From Saprospiraceae bacterium (GTDB lineage Bacteria; Bacteroidota; Bacteroidia; Chitinophagales; Saprospiraceae): DNA of 64,000 nt. Positions 1-9,700 of this stretch are shown piece by piece (position 1 is the stretch's first letter; every line of letters starts with the position of its first letter). The notes beneath the pieces are model-generated. The model saw only the letters and a list, made by a program, of their open reading frames with translations, was not told the DNA's origin and searched no databases. Location: assembly GCA_016715245.1 (NCBI GenBank), contig JADKAS010000007.1, positions 124,001 through 188,000 on the forward strand, read 5' to 3'. A program made the position numbers and the translations under genes.

Positions 1-1
1 T

Positions 2-3000
2 GTAAGTGGCATCGTAACTGGTAGAACTTATCAATTTACAAGTGCCGTCGCAACGGATTTTATTACCATTACCACAACGGGAAACGTTGTTTTGGCATCT
101 GGTGTTCAACCTTTAAACTGGGTTGCATCTTTGACAGGTATGGTTCGTGTTCATTACAGTACCAGTTCCAATTGTGGTGATGCTTCTGTTTGTAGACAAA
201 CGTCAGTGGGTTGTACCTCGTGTTTACCTCCTGCTCAAAGTTTGTGTAGTGCAGCTGTGCCAATTCCTGCAATTCCTTCTACCGGAGGTTCTGTTACCGT
301 TTCAGGAGCCACAGTCTGTAGCGCTGGTATTCAAGCAGTTCCCACTTGCGGAACAACATTAAATACTACAAACGGATTTTGGCATTCATTTACTGCTCCA
401 TGTAACGGTGCGGTAACTATGACAACCTGTAATGCTGCAACTTCTTTTGACACAAAAATGGGTGTTTTTACCGGTACGTGTACAGGTCCTTCTCCTGCAG
501 GACTTACTTGTGTTGTAGGTAATGATGATGATTGTGCTGCTTTTACTTTCAGATCGACGGTAAGATTTAATGCAGTTGGAGGTACAACATATCTTGTTTA
601 CATTACTGGATTTGGTGCTGCAAGTGGTTCATATGATTTGACAACAACTTTTGTTGGTGATGTATGTAGCTGTGCACCGAACCCTCTAAATGTTTCTTTT
701 GTTCCCCCTGATATTACTATATGTCCGAATGAACCATTGACATTGTCTCCAACTATCACTGGTGGTATACCTGGTGTACAAGGAGCTCCTGGATATTATG
801 CATTTGACGTACGTGGTGCTCAGGCTCAAACGCCTTTGAGTAGAATTCAATATTTTACTTCGCCAACCGCGATTCCTACATCTTTTCCTGCACCTTCAAT
901 AACAACTCCACAAGGATCTGTGTCTGTTAATGGAAGGTTTTATGTCCTTGAAGGACCTGCGGCAGCGCCTAGAATCAGTAGACTTAATTTAGATGCAACT
1001 GTCCCTGCAGTTATTGCTGGACCTGTAGTATCTGGTTTTGGTGCTGTGGTTCCTGCTAATTTTTGGGGATTGTCCAGAAATCCTGTTAACGGAGTTGTAA
1101 CCGGATTAGTTTCAACTGGAGCTTTTGCGTGGGCTAATCCTCAATATTTGTATGATATTAATCTTACTACAGGTGTGGTATCCAATGTCAGACAAATTTC
1201 TAATTTACAAGCAGGTGGATTCCTTCTTTGGGCAAATCACACAGCATCTGGTTCTATTGTGGGCCTTGTAAGGACTGGTGCTACTCCTGCCCCAAGTTTT
1301 TTAGTTGATATCAATTCTGCAACAGGTGCAGTATCAAACTCAAGAGCCACTGGTACAGCGGCAAATTTTGTTCAAGGAGCTAGTTTAGGTCCTGATGGAG
1401 TATTATATGCTGCTTTATATATAGGTGGCGGAACCAATTTCATTGGTCAAGTGAATACAACGACTGGTGCCATTGCTAATATTAATCCGTTGTTCCCAAC
1501 CAACAATATAGACAGAGAAATGGTTGGTTTCAATTATTATCAGTCTATTTTGGATCCGTCAGGTTTTAACTTTGCTTGGACAGGTGCGGGTTCTCAATAT
1601 TTGTCTTGTACTAATTGTAGAAACCCAGAGTTTAATGATGCTCCGGCAGGTACGTATGTTCTTACATTAACGGTAACTGATGGTTGCGGAGCGACAAGAA
1701 CAGCTACCGTCACGATTACTGTAAGAGATATTCCTGATGCAATGGCTTGTAACGATGGCGTAAACATCTCTGTTGAAGAGTCTTGTTCTATCGACATCAG
1801 AGCGGACATGTTCCTTGAAGGACCTTATGACGGATGTTACGACCAATATGAAGTGTATATCTGGCCATATGGTCAGGAAGGAGCTTCTACTGGAAATGTA
1901 AACAATCAATTGTTTAATTTCACAGGATTGTTTGGAACACATACATTTGTAGTTGTTAATCCTTTCACTGGAAACAGATGTTGGGGTACATTTACTGTTG
2001 AAGACAAGTATGCTCCGGTAGTATTATGTGAAAACTTTAACATTTCTTGTTTGATTGAAGACAGATTATACTTAGATATTAATGATCCTGATTTCATAGG
2101 TTTACCGGAAGTTGAGGACAACTGCGGCGACTATACTTTAAGTTATAATGACTTTGAACTTGGAAGGGATGTTTGTACAAAACTTGTTTTGAGAAGATGG
2201 CAAGCAGTGGATGCAAGTGGAAATTTGAGTGAAGAATGTTTCCAAAACATTTTAATCAATCCTATTTCTTTCGCTGATGTATTCGTTCCAAATCCATTGG
2301 TTTTACTTGAGTGTAAAACAGCTACAGACCCTGCATCTATCGTTGCTGCAACGGGTGATGTAAGAGACGGATATGCATTTGTATTGATTGACGGAGAGCC
2401 TCTTCCTTTGACAGGTCAGGTTTGTAATATCGTTGGATCTTATACTGACTTACCAATTGAAGCATGTGGACCTCACTGTCATGGTAATATCAAAGTAATC
2501 AGAACATGGCAATTTATTGACTGGTGTCAGGGAATCGTTTCTCAGCCGGTTACTCAGTTGATCAAGTCTGCTGACCTTCTGCCTCCAACTTTCTTCCTGA
2601 AAGACACTATCGTAAGTACATCACCTTGGTATTGTGCTGCTGATTTTGACCTTCCAAGACCTTGGGAACTTCATGACAATTGTGATATCAACCCTACATA
2701 TTATGTAAGTGGTCCTGGTATTGTTACGATCACAGGAAATCAAGTTGACGGATACAGAGCAAAAGGTGCTCCTAAAGGACCACACATTTTCTGTTACACA
2801 GCTAAGGACTGTTGTGGTAACTATAATACACAGTGTATGACAGTAACTGTTGTAGACAGAACTCCTCCTGTACCTTCTACCAAACAAAATATTGTTATTG
2901 GTTTAGTACCAGGTGGTCCTGGTCAGGATGGTAATGCTAAATTGTTCACTCACCACGTGGACAACTATTCTTATGATATGTGTTCAGCGGTAAGACTTGA

Positions 3001-3649
3001 AATCAGAAGACCTGCAGGTGCGCCTCAGTGTAACAATGATGGTAGAATTGACCCTGCTACAGGAAAGCCTTACAACAACAACGTAACTTTCAACGACAAC
3101 AAACCTAGATTACATGGTGATGACAACATTTATGATTCAGATAATGGAGAGTTTGTTAAATTCTGTTGTGCGGATTTAACCACAGGTGTTGACATCGACG
3201 GTGACGGCGAAGTTAATATCGGATACCATGAAGTTATTTTGAGAGTATGGGATGATGGAGATATGAATGCTCAATGGGGAAGTGCAGGTGACAACTACAA
3301 CGAAAGCTGGGCTTACGTTAAAGTTGAAGACAAAGCTCCACCGGTAATTCAGTGTCCACCAAACATGACTATTCACTGTGACTGGGCTATTACGTACAGT
3401 TCTGACTTAGGTAGTGGTGCACAATCTACAGCAGGCGTTGACTTTACAAAAACAGGTCTACCTGTTGCATACGGAACTTGTGGTCCACTTCCAATCACAT
3501 TCAGAGACAATACAGGTCAGTTGAACCAGTGTAAAATAGGAAACGTAACAAGAGATTTCTTTGTAGATCAGCTGAGTAAGTGGAGGATCCACCTTCTTGC
3601 AGACAAGTCATCACTATTTTACCAAGTACTTCTACGCAACCATGGGTAG
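2..3649 (+). CDS. Giant secreted multidomain T9SS protein, 5'-partial, upstream piece of a frameshifted gene
   Basis: The frame is open from base 2, so the true start lies left of the window. This is the N-terminal part of a surface or secreted protein. Its first ~550 residues are Cys-, Gly- and Thr-rich beta modules, including a PKD-like stretch (YVLTLTVTDGCG near nt 1660). They are followed by repeated HYR-like modules marked by DNC or DGC motifs, DKxxPxxxC linkers and paired cysteines. The frame ends at 3649 in an unrelated tail. The protein homology continues in frame 1 from about 3583, so this piece and the next CDS are one gene (about 2,014 residues from base 2 onward) missing one base near TGGAGG at 3581-3586. 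The role is probably adhesion or matrix, exported through the Sec system and T9SS. The exact ligand cannot be told from sequence. Confidence 0.85.
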   Translation, partial: VSGIVTGRTYQFTSAVATDFITITTTGNVVLASGVQPLNWVASLTGMVRVHYSTSSNCGDASVCRQTSVGCTSCLPPAQSLCSAAVPIPAIPSTGGSVTVSGATVCSAGIQAVPTCGTTLNTTNGFWHSFTAPCNGAVTMTTCNAATSFDTKMGVFTGTCTGPSPAGLTCVVGNDDDCAAFTFRSTVRFNAVGGTTYLVYITGFGAASGSYDLTTTFVGDVCSCAPNPLNVSFVPPDITICPNEPLTLSPTITGGIPGVQGAPGYYAFDVRGAQAQTPLSRIQYFTSPTAIPTSFPAPSITTPQGSVSVNGRFYVLEGPAAAPRISRLNLDATVPAVIAGPVVSGFGAVVPANFWGLSRNPVNGVVTGLVSTGAFAWANPQYLYDINLTTGVVSNVRQISNLQAGGFLLWANHTASGSIVGLVRTGATPAPSFLVDINSATGAVSNSRATGTAANFVQGASLGPDGVLYAALYIGGGTNFIGQVNTTTGAIANINPLFPTNNIDREMVGFNYYQSILDPSGFNFAWTGAGSQYLSCTNCRNPEFNDAPAGTYVLTLTVTDGCGATRTATVTITVRDIPDAMACNDGVNISVEESCSIDIRADMFLEGPYDGCYDQYEVYIWPYGQEGASTGNVNNQLFNFTGLFGTHTFVVVNPFTGNRCWGTFTVEDKYAPVVLCENFNISCLIEDRLYLDINDPDFIGLPEVEDNCGDYTLSYNDFELGRDVCTKLVLRRWQAVDASGNLSEECFQNILINPISFADVFVPNPLVLLECKTATDPASIVAATGDVRDGYAFVLIDGEPLPLTGQVCNIVGSYTDLPIEACGPHCHGNIKVIRTWQFIDWCQGIVSQPVTQLIKSADLLPPTFFLKDTIVSTSPWYCAADFDLPRPWELHDNCDINPTYYVSGPGIVTITGNQVDGYRAKGAPKGPHIFCYTAKDCCGNYNTQCMTVTVVDRTPPVPSTKQNIVIGLVPGGPGQDGNAKLFTHHVDNYSYDMCSAVRLEIRRPAGAPQCNNDGRIDPATGKPYNNNVTFNDNKPRLHGDDNIYDSDNGEFVKFCCADLTTGVDIDGDGEVNIGYHEVILRVWDDGDMNAQWGSAGDNYNESWAYVKVEDKAPPVIQCPPNMTIHCDWAITYSSDLGSGAQSTAGVDFTKTGLPVAYGTCGPLPITFRDNTGQLNQCKIGNVTRDFFVDQLSKWRIHLLADKSSLFYQVLLRNHG

Positions 3650-6045
3650 TCACTCCACCGAGTGCAGCTCCTGTGGCTATTACATGCGCTGACCCTACTG
3701 CTCAACAGATCAAAGACAACGGACCTAAGTGGGTCAACGGACCTTGTGATGTGATCGGAGAAAACATCAAAGTTCACAAATTTTTATTTGAAGATGGTGT
3801 TTGTGTAAAATGGAGAGTTGAGTACAACTACATGAACTGGTGTACAAACGAACCAAAAGGACCATACTTCAAAGACTTTATGTTCTTCGACAATAATAAG
3901 CCTGTAATCGATAATTGTGATCCTTTAATGTTTGGTGTAGATGCCAACTGCGAACACAGATTGGTATTGACTAACAAAGCCACAGACACAGGTGGATGTA
4001 ATGGTGATAACGGATGGTTGAAATGGCAGGTATTCATCGACCTATGGGCTGATGGATCAGATGACTGGGAATTCTCAAGTTTCTTACCTGTAAACAATGA
4101 TGTATCGAATGCACAGAACGGAAACCTTGCTGCTATCAGAGATGATAACAATAACGGAATTCTTGATATCTATGTAGCTCCAACGGCCGAAAATGGCATT
4201 ATTACGATTACCGTTCCTGAAATCATTGTTGGTAAAATGAGTAACCACAAAGTAAGCTGGAAAGTAACAGACGGATGTCACAACCACACTACTTGTCACC
4301 AACCAGTAATGGTAGTGGACAAAAAACCACCTACCCCTTACTGTCTGAGCTTAAGCACAGCATTGATGGCTGATCCTGACGGAACCGGACCATTGAGACC
4401 AATGGTAGAATTGTGGGCTATTGACTTCAACGTGGATCATTTGACAACTGTACCACAGGAAGACTTGTTGTTTACATTCAACAACTGGGCACCTCAGGTT
4501 ACAGATACTATTATCGATGGAAGATTAGTAAATATTGACGTTCCTCACTATTTTGATGCAAATGGTGCAGTATGGCCATATCCTACTACTAATGCATCTG
4601 TATTGGCAAGTTACAATAGAGGTGATTTACAATTGTGGTTACCTAATCTTAGAAGTTCTGCAAGAGTTTGGACTGACGTTGTATTTACCAACGGCACCAA
4701 CAAAGCTGATGTTCCTGTAATGATGAGCGTATGGGATAAAAAATTCAGAGTTGATTTCTGCATGGTTAATTTGACAATCATTTGTAATACATGTCCTACA
4801 GGTGGAGGACAAGGCAGAATAGCCGGTATCACCTCTACTGAAAGTGGACAAGGTGTTAATGATGCAACTGTATCTATCAACAGAAATGCGATTGAATATC
4901 CTAAGTCAATGCTGACGGTAGATGGTTTATATGCATTTGATGATGTTGCACCAAGCGTAAGCGGAGCTGACGGAGTACAATTATTTGCCAACAAAGGCGG
5001 AGATTATGACAACGGTGTATCTACACTAGACTTAGTATTGATCCAAAGACATATCTTGAATATGGCAAAATTGGATAGTCCATACAAAGTGATAGCTGCA
5101 GACGTAAACAATGATGCTAAGATCAATACCATTGACCTTGTAGAATTGAGAAAAGTAATCTTAGGTACTTCAGAAGAATTTACCAATAAGAGCTGGAGAT
5201 TCCCGACGGCAAATCAGGTTATAAACGCTGAAAACGCATTCCCTTACAATGAAGTAATTAACTTACTTGTAAGCACAAATGATGTTGACGGACAAGACTT
5301 TGTAGCTGTTAAGATAGGTGATGTAAACGGAAGTGCATCTACAGATGTAATCAATGCACAGTCAGAAAGCAGAACAGCTTCAAGACTTGATTTGACAGCA
5401 GCTGAAAGAAGCGTAGAAGCCGGTGAAACATTTGAAGTAGCAGTTACGGCAGCTAACTTTAATGAAATCTTCGGATTCCAGTATACAATGAACCTAAACG
5501 GAGCGAACTTCGTAGATGTAGTTTCCGGTGCTATTGAAGTAACTGAATCAAATGTTGGCGTAATCTCAAGTGATGTTATCACCATGAGTTATGCAGCAAG
5601 AGAAGCAGTTTCTCTAAGAGCTGATGAGGTATTGTTCACCATCGTATTGAAAGCTAACAAAGCTGGTCAATTGAGTGACATGATCCAACTTAACTCTAAT
5701 GTAACCGCAGCTGAGTCTTATGTAGGTTCTACTATCAAAGTTCAGAATATCGGATTGACAGTAGGTTCTGTTGATGCAGCAGCTCAGATTGAGTTGTTCC
5801 AAAACGAACCAAACCCATTCAAAGCAACAACAAATGTAAACTTCTTCATGCCTAAAGCAGACAATGCAAGATTGACTGTTTATGATGTAACTGGTCGAGT
5901 AATCAACGTAAGAAACATCAATGCAGTACAAGGTTTGAATACAGAAGCGTACACAAGAGAGCAATTGGGTACTTCCGGTATGTTGTATTACAAATTAGAA
6001 AGTGGTGATTTCACTGCTTCTAAGAAAATGATCATCATCGAGTAA
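3580..6045 (+). CDS. Downstream piece of the giant T9SS protein: HYR-like, dockerin-like, cohesin-like, type A sorting domain
   Basis: This frame continues the preceding gene. An in-frame TAA at 3577-3579 lies just before it, and the first codon is only a GTG, so it is not an independent start. In order it carries HYR-like modules, a CnA/SdrD-like linker (about nt 4800-4930), a dockerin type I-like duplicated calcium loop (STLDLVLIQRHIL and INTIDLVELRKVIL, nt 5010-5170), a cohesin-like beta domain (about nt 5380-5760) and a C-terminal T9SS type A sorting domain (FQNEPNPF to the end, nt 5790-6045). The sorting domain would be cleaved after export across the outer membrane. The module order matches that of the next gene, so the two are paralogues in tandem. 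A strong terminator follows. Confidence 0.9.
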   Translation: MEDPPSCRQVITILPSTSTQPWVVTPPSAAPVAITCADPTAQQIKDNGPKWVNGPCDVIGENIKVHKFLFEDGVCVKWRVEYNYMNWCTNEPKGPYFKDFMFFDNNKPVIDNCDPLMFGVDANCEHRLVLTNKATDTGGCNGDNGWLKWQVFIDLWADGSDDWEFSSFLPVNNDVSNAQNGNLAAIRDDNNNGILDIYVAPTAENGIITITVPEIIVGKMSNHKVSWKVTDGCHNHTTCHQPVMVVDKKPPTPYCLSLSTALMADPDGTGPLRPMVELWAIDFNVDHLTTVPQEDLLFTFNNWAPQVTDTIIDGRLVNIDVPHYFDANGAVWPYPTTNASVLASYNRGDLQLWLPNLRSSARVWTDVVFTNGTNKADVPVMMSVWDKKFRVDFCMVNLTIICNTCPTGGGQGRIAGITSTESGQGVNDATVSINRNAIEYPKSMLTVDGLYAFDDVAPSVSGADGVQLFANKGGDYDNGVSTLDLVLIQRHILNMAKLDSPYKVIAADVNNDAKINTIDLVELRKVILGTSEEFTNKSWRFPTANQVINAENAFPYNEVINLLVSTNDVDGQDFVAVKIGDVNGSASTDVINAQSESRTASRLDLTAAERSVEAGETFEVAVTAANFNEIFGFQYTMNLNGANFVDVVSGAIEVTESNVGVISSDVITMSYAAREAVSLRADEVLFTIVLKANKAGQLSDMIQLNSNVTAAESYVGSTIKVQNIGLTVGSVDAAAQIELFQNEPNPFKATTNVNFFMPKADNARLTVYDVTGRVINVRNINAVQGLNTEAYTREQLGTSGMLYYKLESGDFTASKKMIIIE

Positions 6046-6101
6046 TCTTTGAATCATAAAACAACCAAGTAACGGTTTAAGATAAATCGGTTTTTGGGAT
6101 G

Positions 6102-6136
6102 GCCTCTCTCCGAGCAATTGGAGGGGGGCTTTTTTA
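6102..6136 (+). terminator. Rho-independent terminator
   Basis: A ten-pair stem (6102-6111 with 6120-6129, two G-T wobbles) encloses an eight-base loop and is followed by a run of Ts from 6130. It lies 57 bases after the stop of the first giant T9SS gene. Confidence 0.85.
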
Positions 6137-6791
6137 TTGTATGTTGTAAGGGTTGAATTTTAATAATATTGTACTAAGGAAATTGATATTAGAATTTCAA
6201 GTGTTTGTTTTTCACATTTATGGCAGGACGGAGGCAGGGTTTGATAAAAGCATCTGGTCTTGGTTCATTTGTTGTGTCTAATTTTGAGACCTATTTGCCA
6301 ACAAAACTACGCTATACATTTTTAGGTTCAAGGTGAACTATTTTTTCGCGAGTTATAGGTACAATATTTAATACATTATACATTTTATTCACATATAAGA
6401 TTTTTTGTAAATTATTTTATATTTTATAAAAACTTATATATCAATTGAATATATGTTATGTATAAAAATATATGTAAAAAATACGTATAATATTTTTTTA
6501 TATGTATTATCGGTTCTATATTTGCACCTGAATAGTGTGAGAAACTATTCGGAACCTGAAAAAAATCCAACCTTATTTATTGATAATAGAGTGCCGACAT
6601 TCATGTATTTAACATGGGTGATTTTTTGTTTTTATCCTTTACGTAAGTAAAGATTAGCCTGCCTGATATAAAATAATAGATCCAAAAGAGAAAGGAGAAT
6701 TTTTCTCCCTCCTATTTTATAACCAAAAGTTTTGGTATGCCTCGTGGTATATCAAAACATCAAAATTTTTTTAACTCAAAATTTGGATCTC
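6137..6791. other. Long AT-rich intergenic leader region
   Basis: No convincing gene is visible. The stretch is very AT-rich, especially 6360-6510, and carries a Bacteroidota -7 box at 6517-6524. If that box is used, the next gene has an mRNA leader of roughly 260 bases, long enough for regulation at the RNA level, but no known riboswitch fold was recognised. Confidence 0.5.
6517..6524 (+). promoter_or_regulatory. Putative -7 promoter box for the second giant T9SS gene
   Basis: TATATTTG matches the Bacteroidota -7 consensus TAnnTTTG. No clear TTTG -33 box lies 19-21 bases upstream, so the assignment is tentative. Confidence 0.4.
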
Positions 6792-9700
6792 ATGATGGAA
6801 ACAAAATTAACACGTTTCTCGAAAAATTGGATTATGCTCTTGAGTGTAATTCTATTTTCATTCAGTACGTTTCAAGTGGCTTCTGCCCAGGAATGTGCTT
6901 GCAAAGGTCACATTCAGATTTCTCTGGATAATGACTGTTATGCTGATGTGATGGCCAGTATGGTATTGGCTAATGGAAGTACATGCGGTGGTACCACGGC
7001 ATCGATCGTATCTTTGATGACAACACCTACCGGCAACCCTTTTTCTACGGGTGTTGGTAGCGCCCCCATTTCAGGATCGTCCTGGATCGGTAAAACCATT
7101 TATTCTAAAGTTACATCTCCATCAGGAAATTCTTGTTGGGGTACCATTCTGATTCAGGATAAACTGGCTCCGGTAATTGAATGTCCGCGTGACCTAACGG
7201 TGACATGTTATGAAATGGCCATGTTTGAACCGGTAGTGACAGAAAACTGTACACCTTATACAGTAAACATTACGTACGAATCTATTTCCACCAATAATTG
7301 TGATGGAAATTATGCGCCTAATGTATTAAAGGTAGTGGAGAGATGTTATCAGGCTACAGATGGCAGTGGTAATAAATCTGGTGAGTGTTGTATGGAAATA
7401 ACGGTAGTTGGTCTTCCAAGCCTTGAAAATCCTTACATCACCATGCCTGTCAATAGATGGTTGCCTGATAATACTGAATTAGCTTGTGATGGTGATTGGG
7501 CAAAAATACCCGCCGGCAAACCTTTTGCCGAACACCCGTCTCCGGTTGCTATAGGAACAAAGTTTGGTACAGGTGTTCCTAAATTGTTATTATGGGAAAC
7601 TAATACCACTGGTGCTGCAACGGTAGTGCCTAGTAATTTTTACAACAATGCTATTACTTTAACAGGAGGTAGTACAGGAACGAATACGGGTAAAATTTTG
7701 GGTTCTGAAGTTTGTTTTACAGCAAAACAAGACGGAACATTCAATTTTAACTGGAATGCTTCTATGAGAAACAATGCCGGAAATACTTCAGGAGGTAATT
7801 TTAATAATGATAATCCTTCTTATTCTGTTAACGGTGTTGTGACGGATCTTGCTACCAGCGGAAATTCAGCGTCCGGTTCAGTTTCTTTGAACTTAGACGC
7901 AGGAGATGAATTTTGTTTTCAGGTATATACAATGAATGTTGCTTATTACACCATTCTTAACATAACGAATATTTCCGGTACTGCTTTCAGACCTTTGTAT
8001 CAGGATTTGTATCCTAATACAGATCTTCATTGTAATTTATTGGTGTCTTTTACTGATGTCAAATTAGATGAGGTGAAATGTGTGACTAAATACATGAGAA
8101 CCTGGGAAATATTTGAATGGTCTTGTTTGTCTGTTCCCAGGTACAGAAAACAACTTCAGATGATTGAAGTGGTAGATAGAGTAGGACCTGAGTTTACGTG
8201 CCCTGATCCTATTTTTGCTTCAACGTCACAGCATGTATGCGATGGATACGTGTATCTTCCCGCAATTGTTGGAGATGACAATTGTAGTGAAATGTACAGA
8301 GTGGATGTGGCATATCCGGGTGGTATATTAACCAATCAAAATGGTGGGTTGGCACATATCCCTGTGGGTTGTCATCAAGTAACCTATATAGCGTATGACA
8401 GATGTCACAATTCAACAACTTGTACAGTCTCGGTTACGGTTGAAGATAATACACCACCGGTAACCATTTGTGACCAGAATACGAACATAAGTCTTACTTC
8501 TGATGGACTAGCATGGGTACCTGCCGTTGTTTTTGACGATGGAAGTTATGATGAGTGTGACCTTGCTAAATTACTGGTGAAAAGAATGGATACACCTAGT
8601 TCTCCTCATTGTTTGCCTTGTAAAACACCACAATTTCCGGGATTTAGTTATCTTGGAGAATACGGTTCAGGTAATCAGAAACATTATTATTATTTGTCAA
8701 AACACAGAGCTTTACCTCACGTAGCGTTTAAAACAGCAAAAGCTATGGGTGGATACGTTGCTTCAATTACATCTGCAGCTGAAAACACTTTTATTTTCGA
8801 TGCTGTTTCTGATTATCATTATGATGAAGATTATCTGATAGGTTTACGAGATATTAAACATAAAAATATCTGGAAATGGGAAAGCGATGAAGCGTTTGTT
8901 TATGACAATTGGGCAGCCGGAAGACCTTTCACAGGAGACAAAGATGAAACTGAGTTTGTCAGCGTTAGTAATGTTGATGCAAAATGGTTTGATTTCGAGT
9001 ATTACCGATGTGGTGAAAGGGACGAATACAGATATGTCGTAGAGATAATCGACCCTTGCGGATTTAGTGAATTCGTTGGATTCTGTTGTAATGATGCACC
9101 AAATACACATATGATTCAGATGAGGGCTATCGATAAAGCGGGTAATTATAATGATTGTATGGTTAATGCCAAAATTGAAGATAAATTACCTCCTCAAATC
9201 GTTTGTCCTCCTCACATGACTGTTGACTGTTCAGACAATTTTGATGTTGCACATCTGAGACACTTTTTCGGTTGGGCTACAGGAATTGATAATTGCGAAA
9301 AGCCTACAATAACAACAGATTCAATGATTTTGCTTAATCAGTGCAGAATTGGTTTAATTCACAGAGATTTTACGGTTACAGACAAGGGCAATAAAAAGAG
9401 TACGTGCAGACAAACAATTCATGTAGATCCTATTGATCCTTTTGTTATGACATTTGACAGATGGCCGATAGATGTGACTATAGAAGGTTGTTCCAACCCA
9501 AATGACGCTATGTTTTTACCTGACAGAACTGGAAAACCGGACTTGATTACAGATAACATCTGTAGTTTGGTTGGATATGAATTTGAAGATCAGGTTTTCA
9601 GATTTAACAATAGCCTTGGTGAAGCATGTTTCAAAATTTTGAGACACTGGACTGTAATCGATTGGTGTCAGAGTTATATTGATGATTTTGGCGGAACCCA

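Noticed and set aside
6453..6650. 65-codon plus-strand frame between the two giant genes
   Set aside because: Low-complexity AT-rich sequence that overlaps the -7 box; no recognisable protein features.
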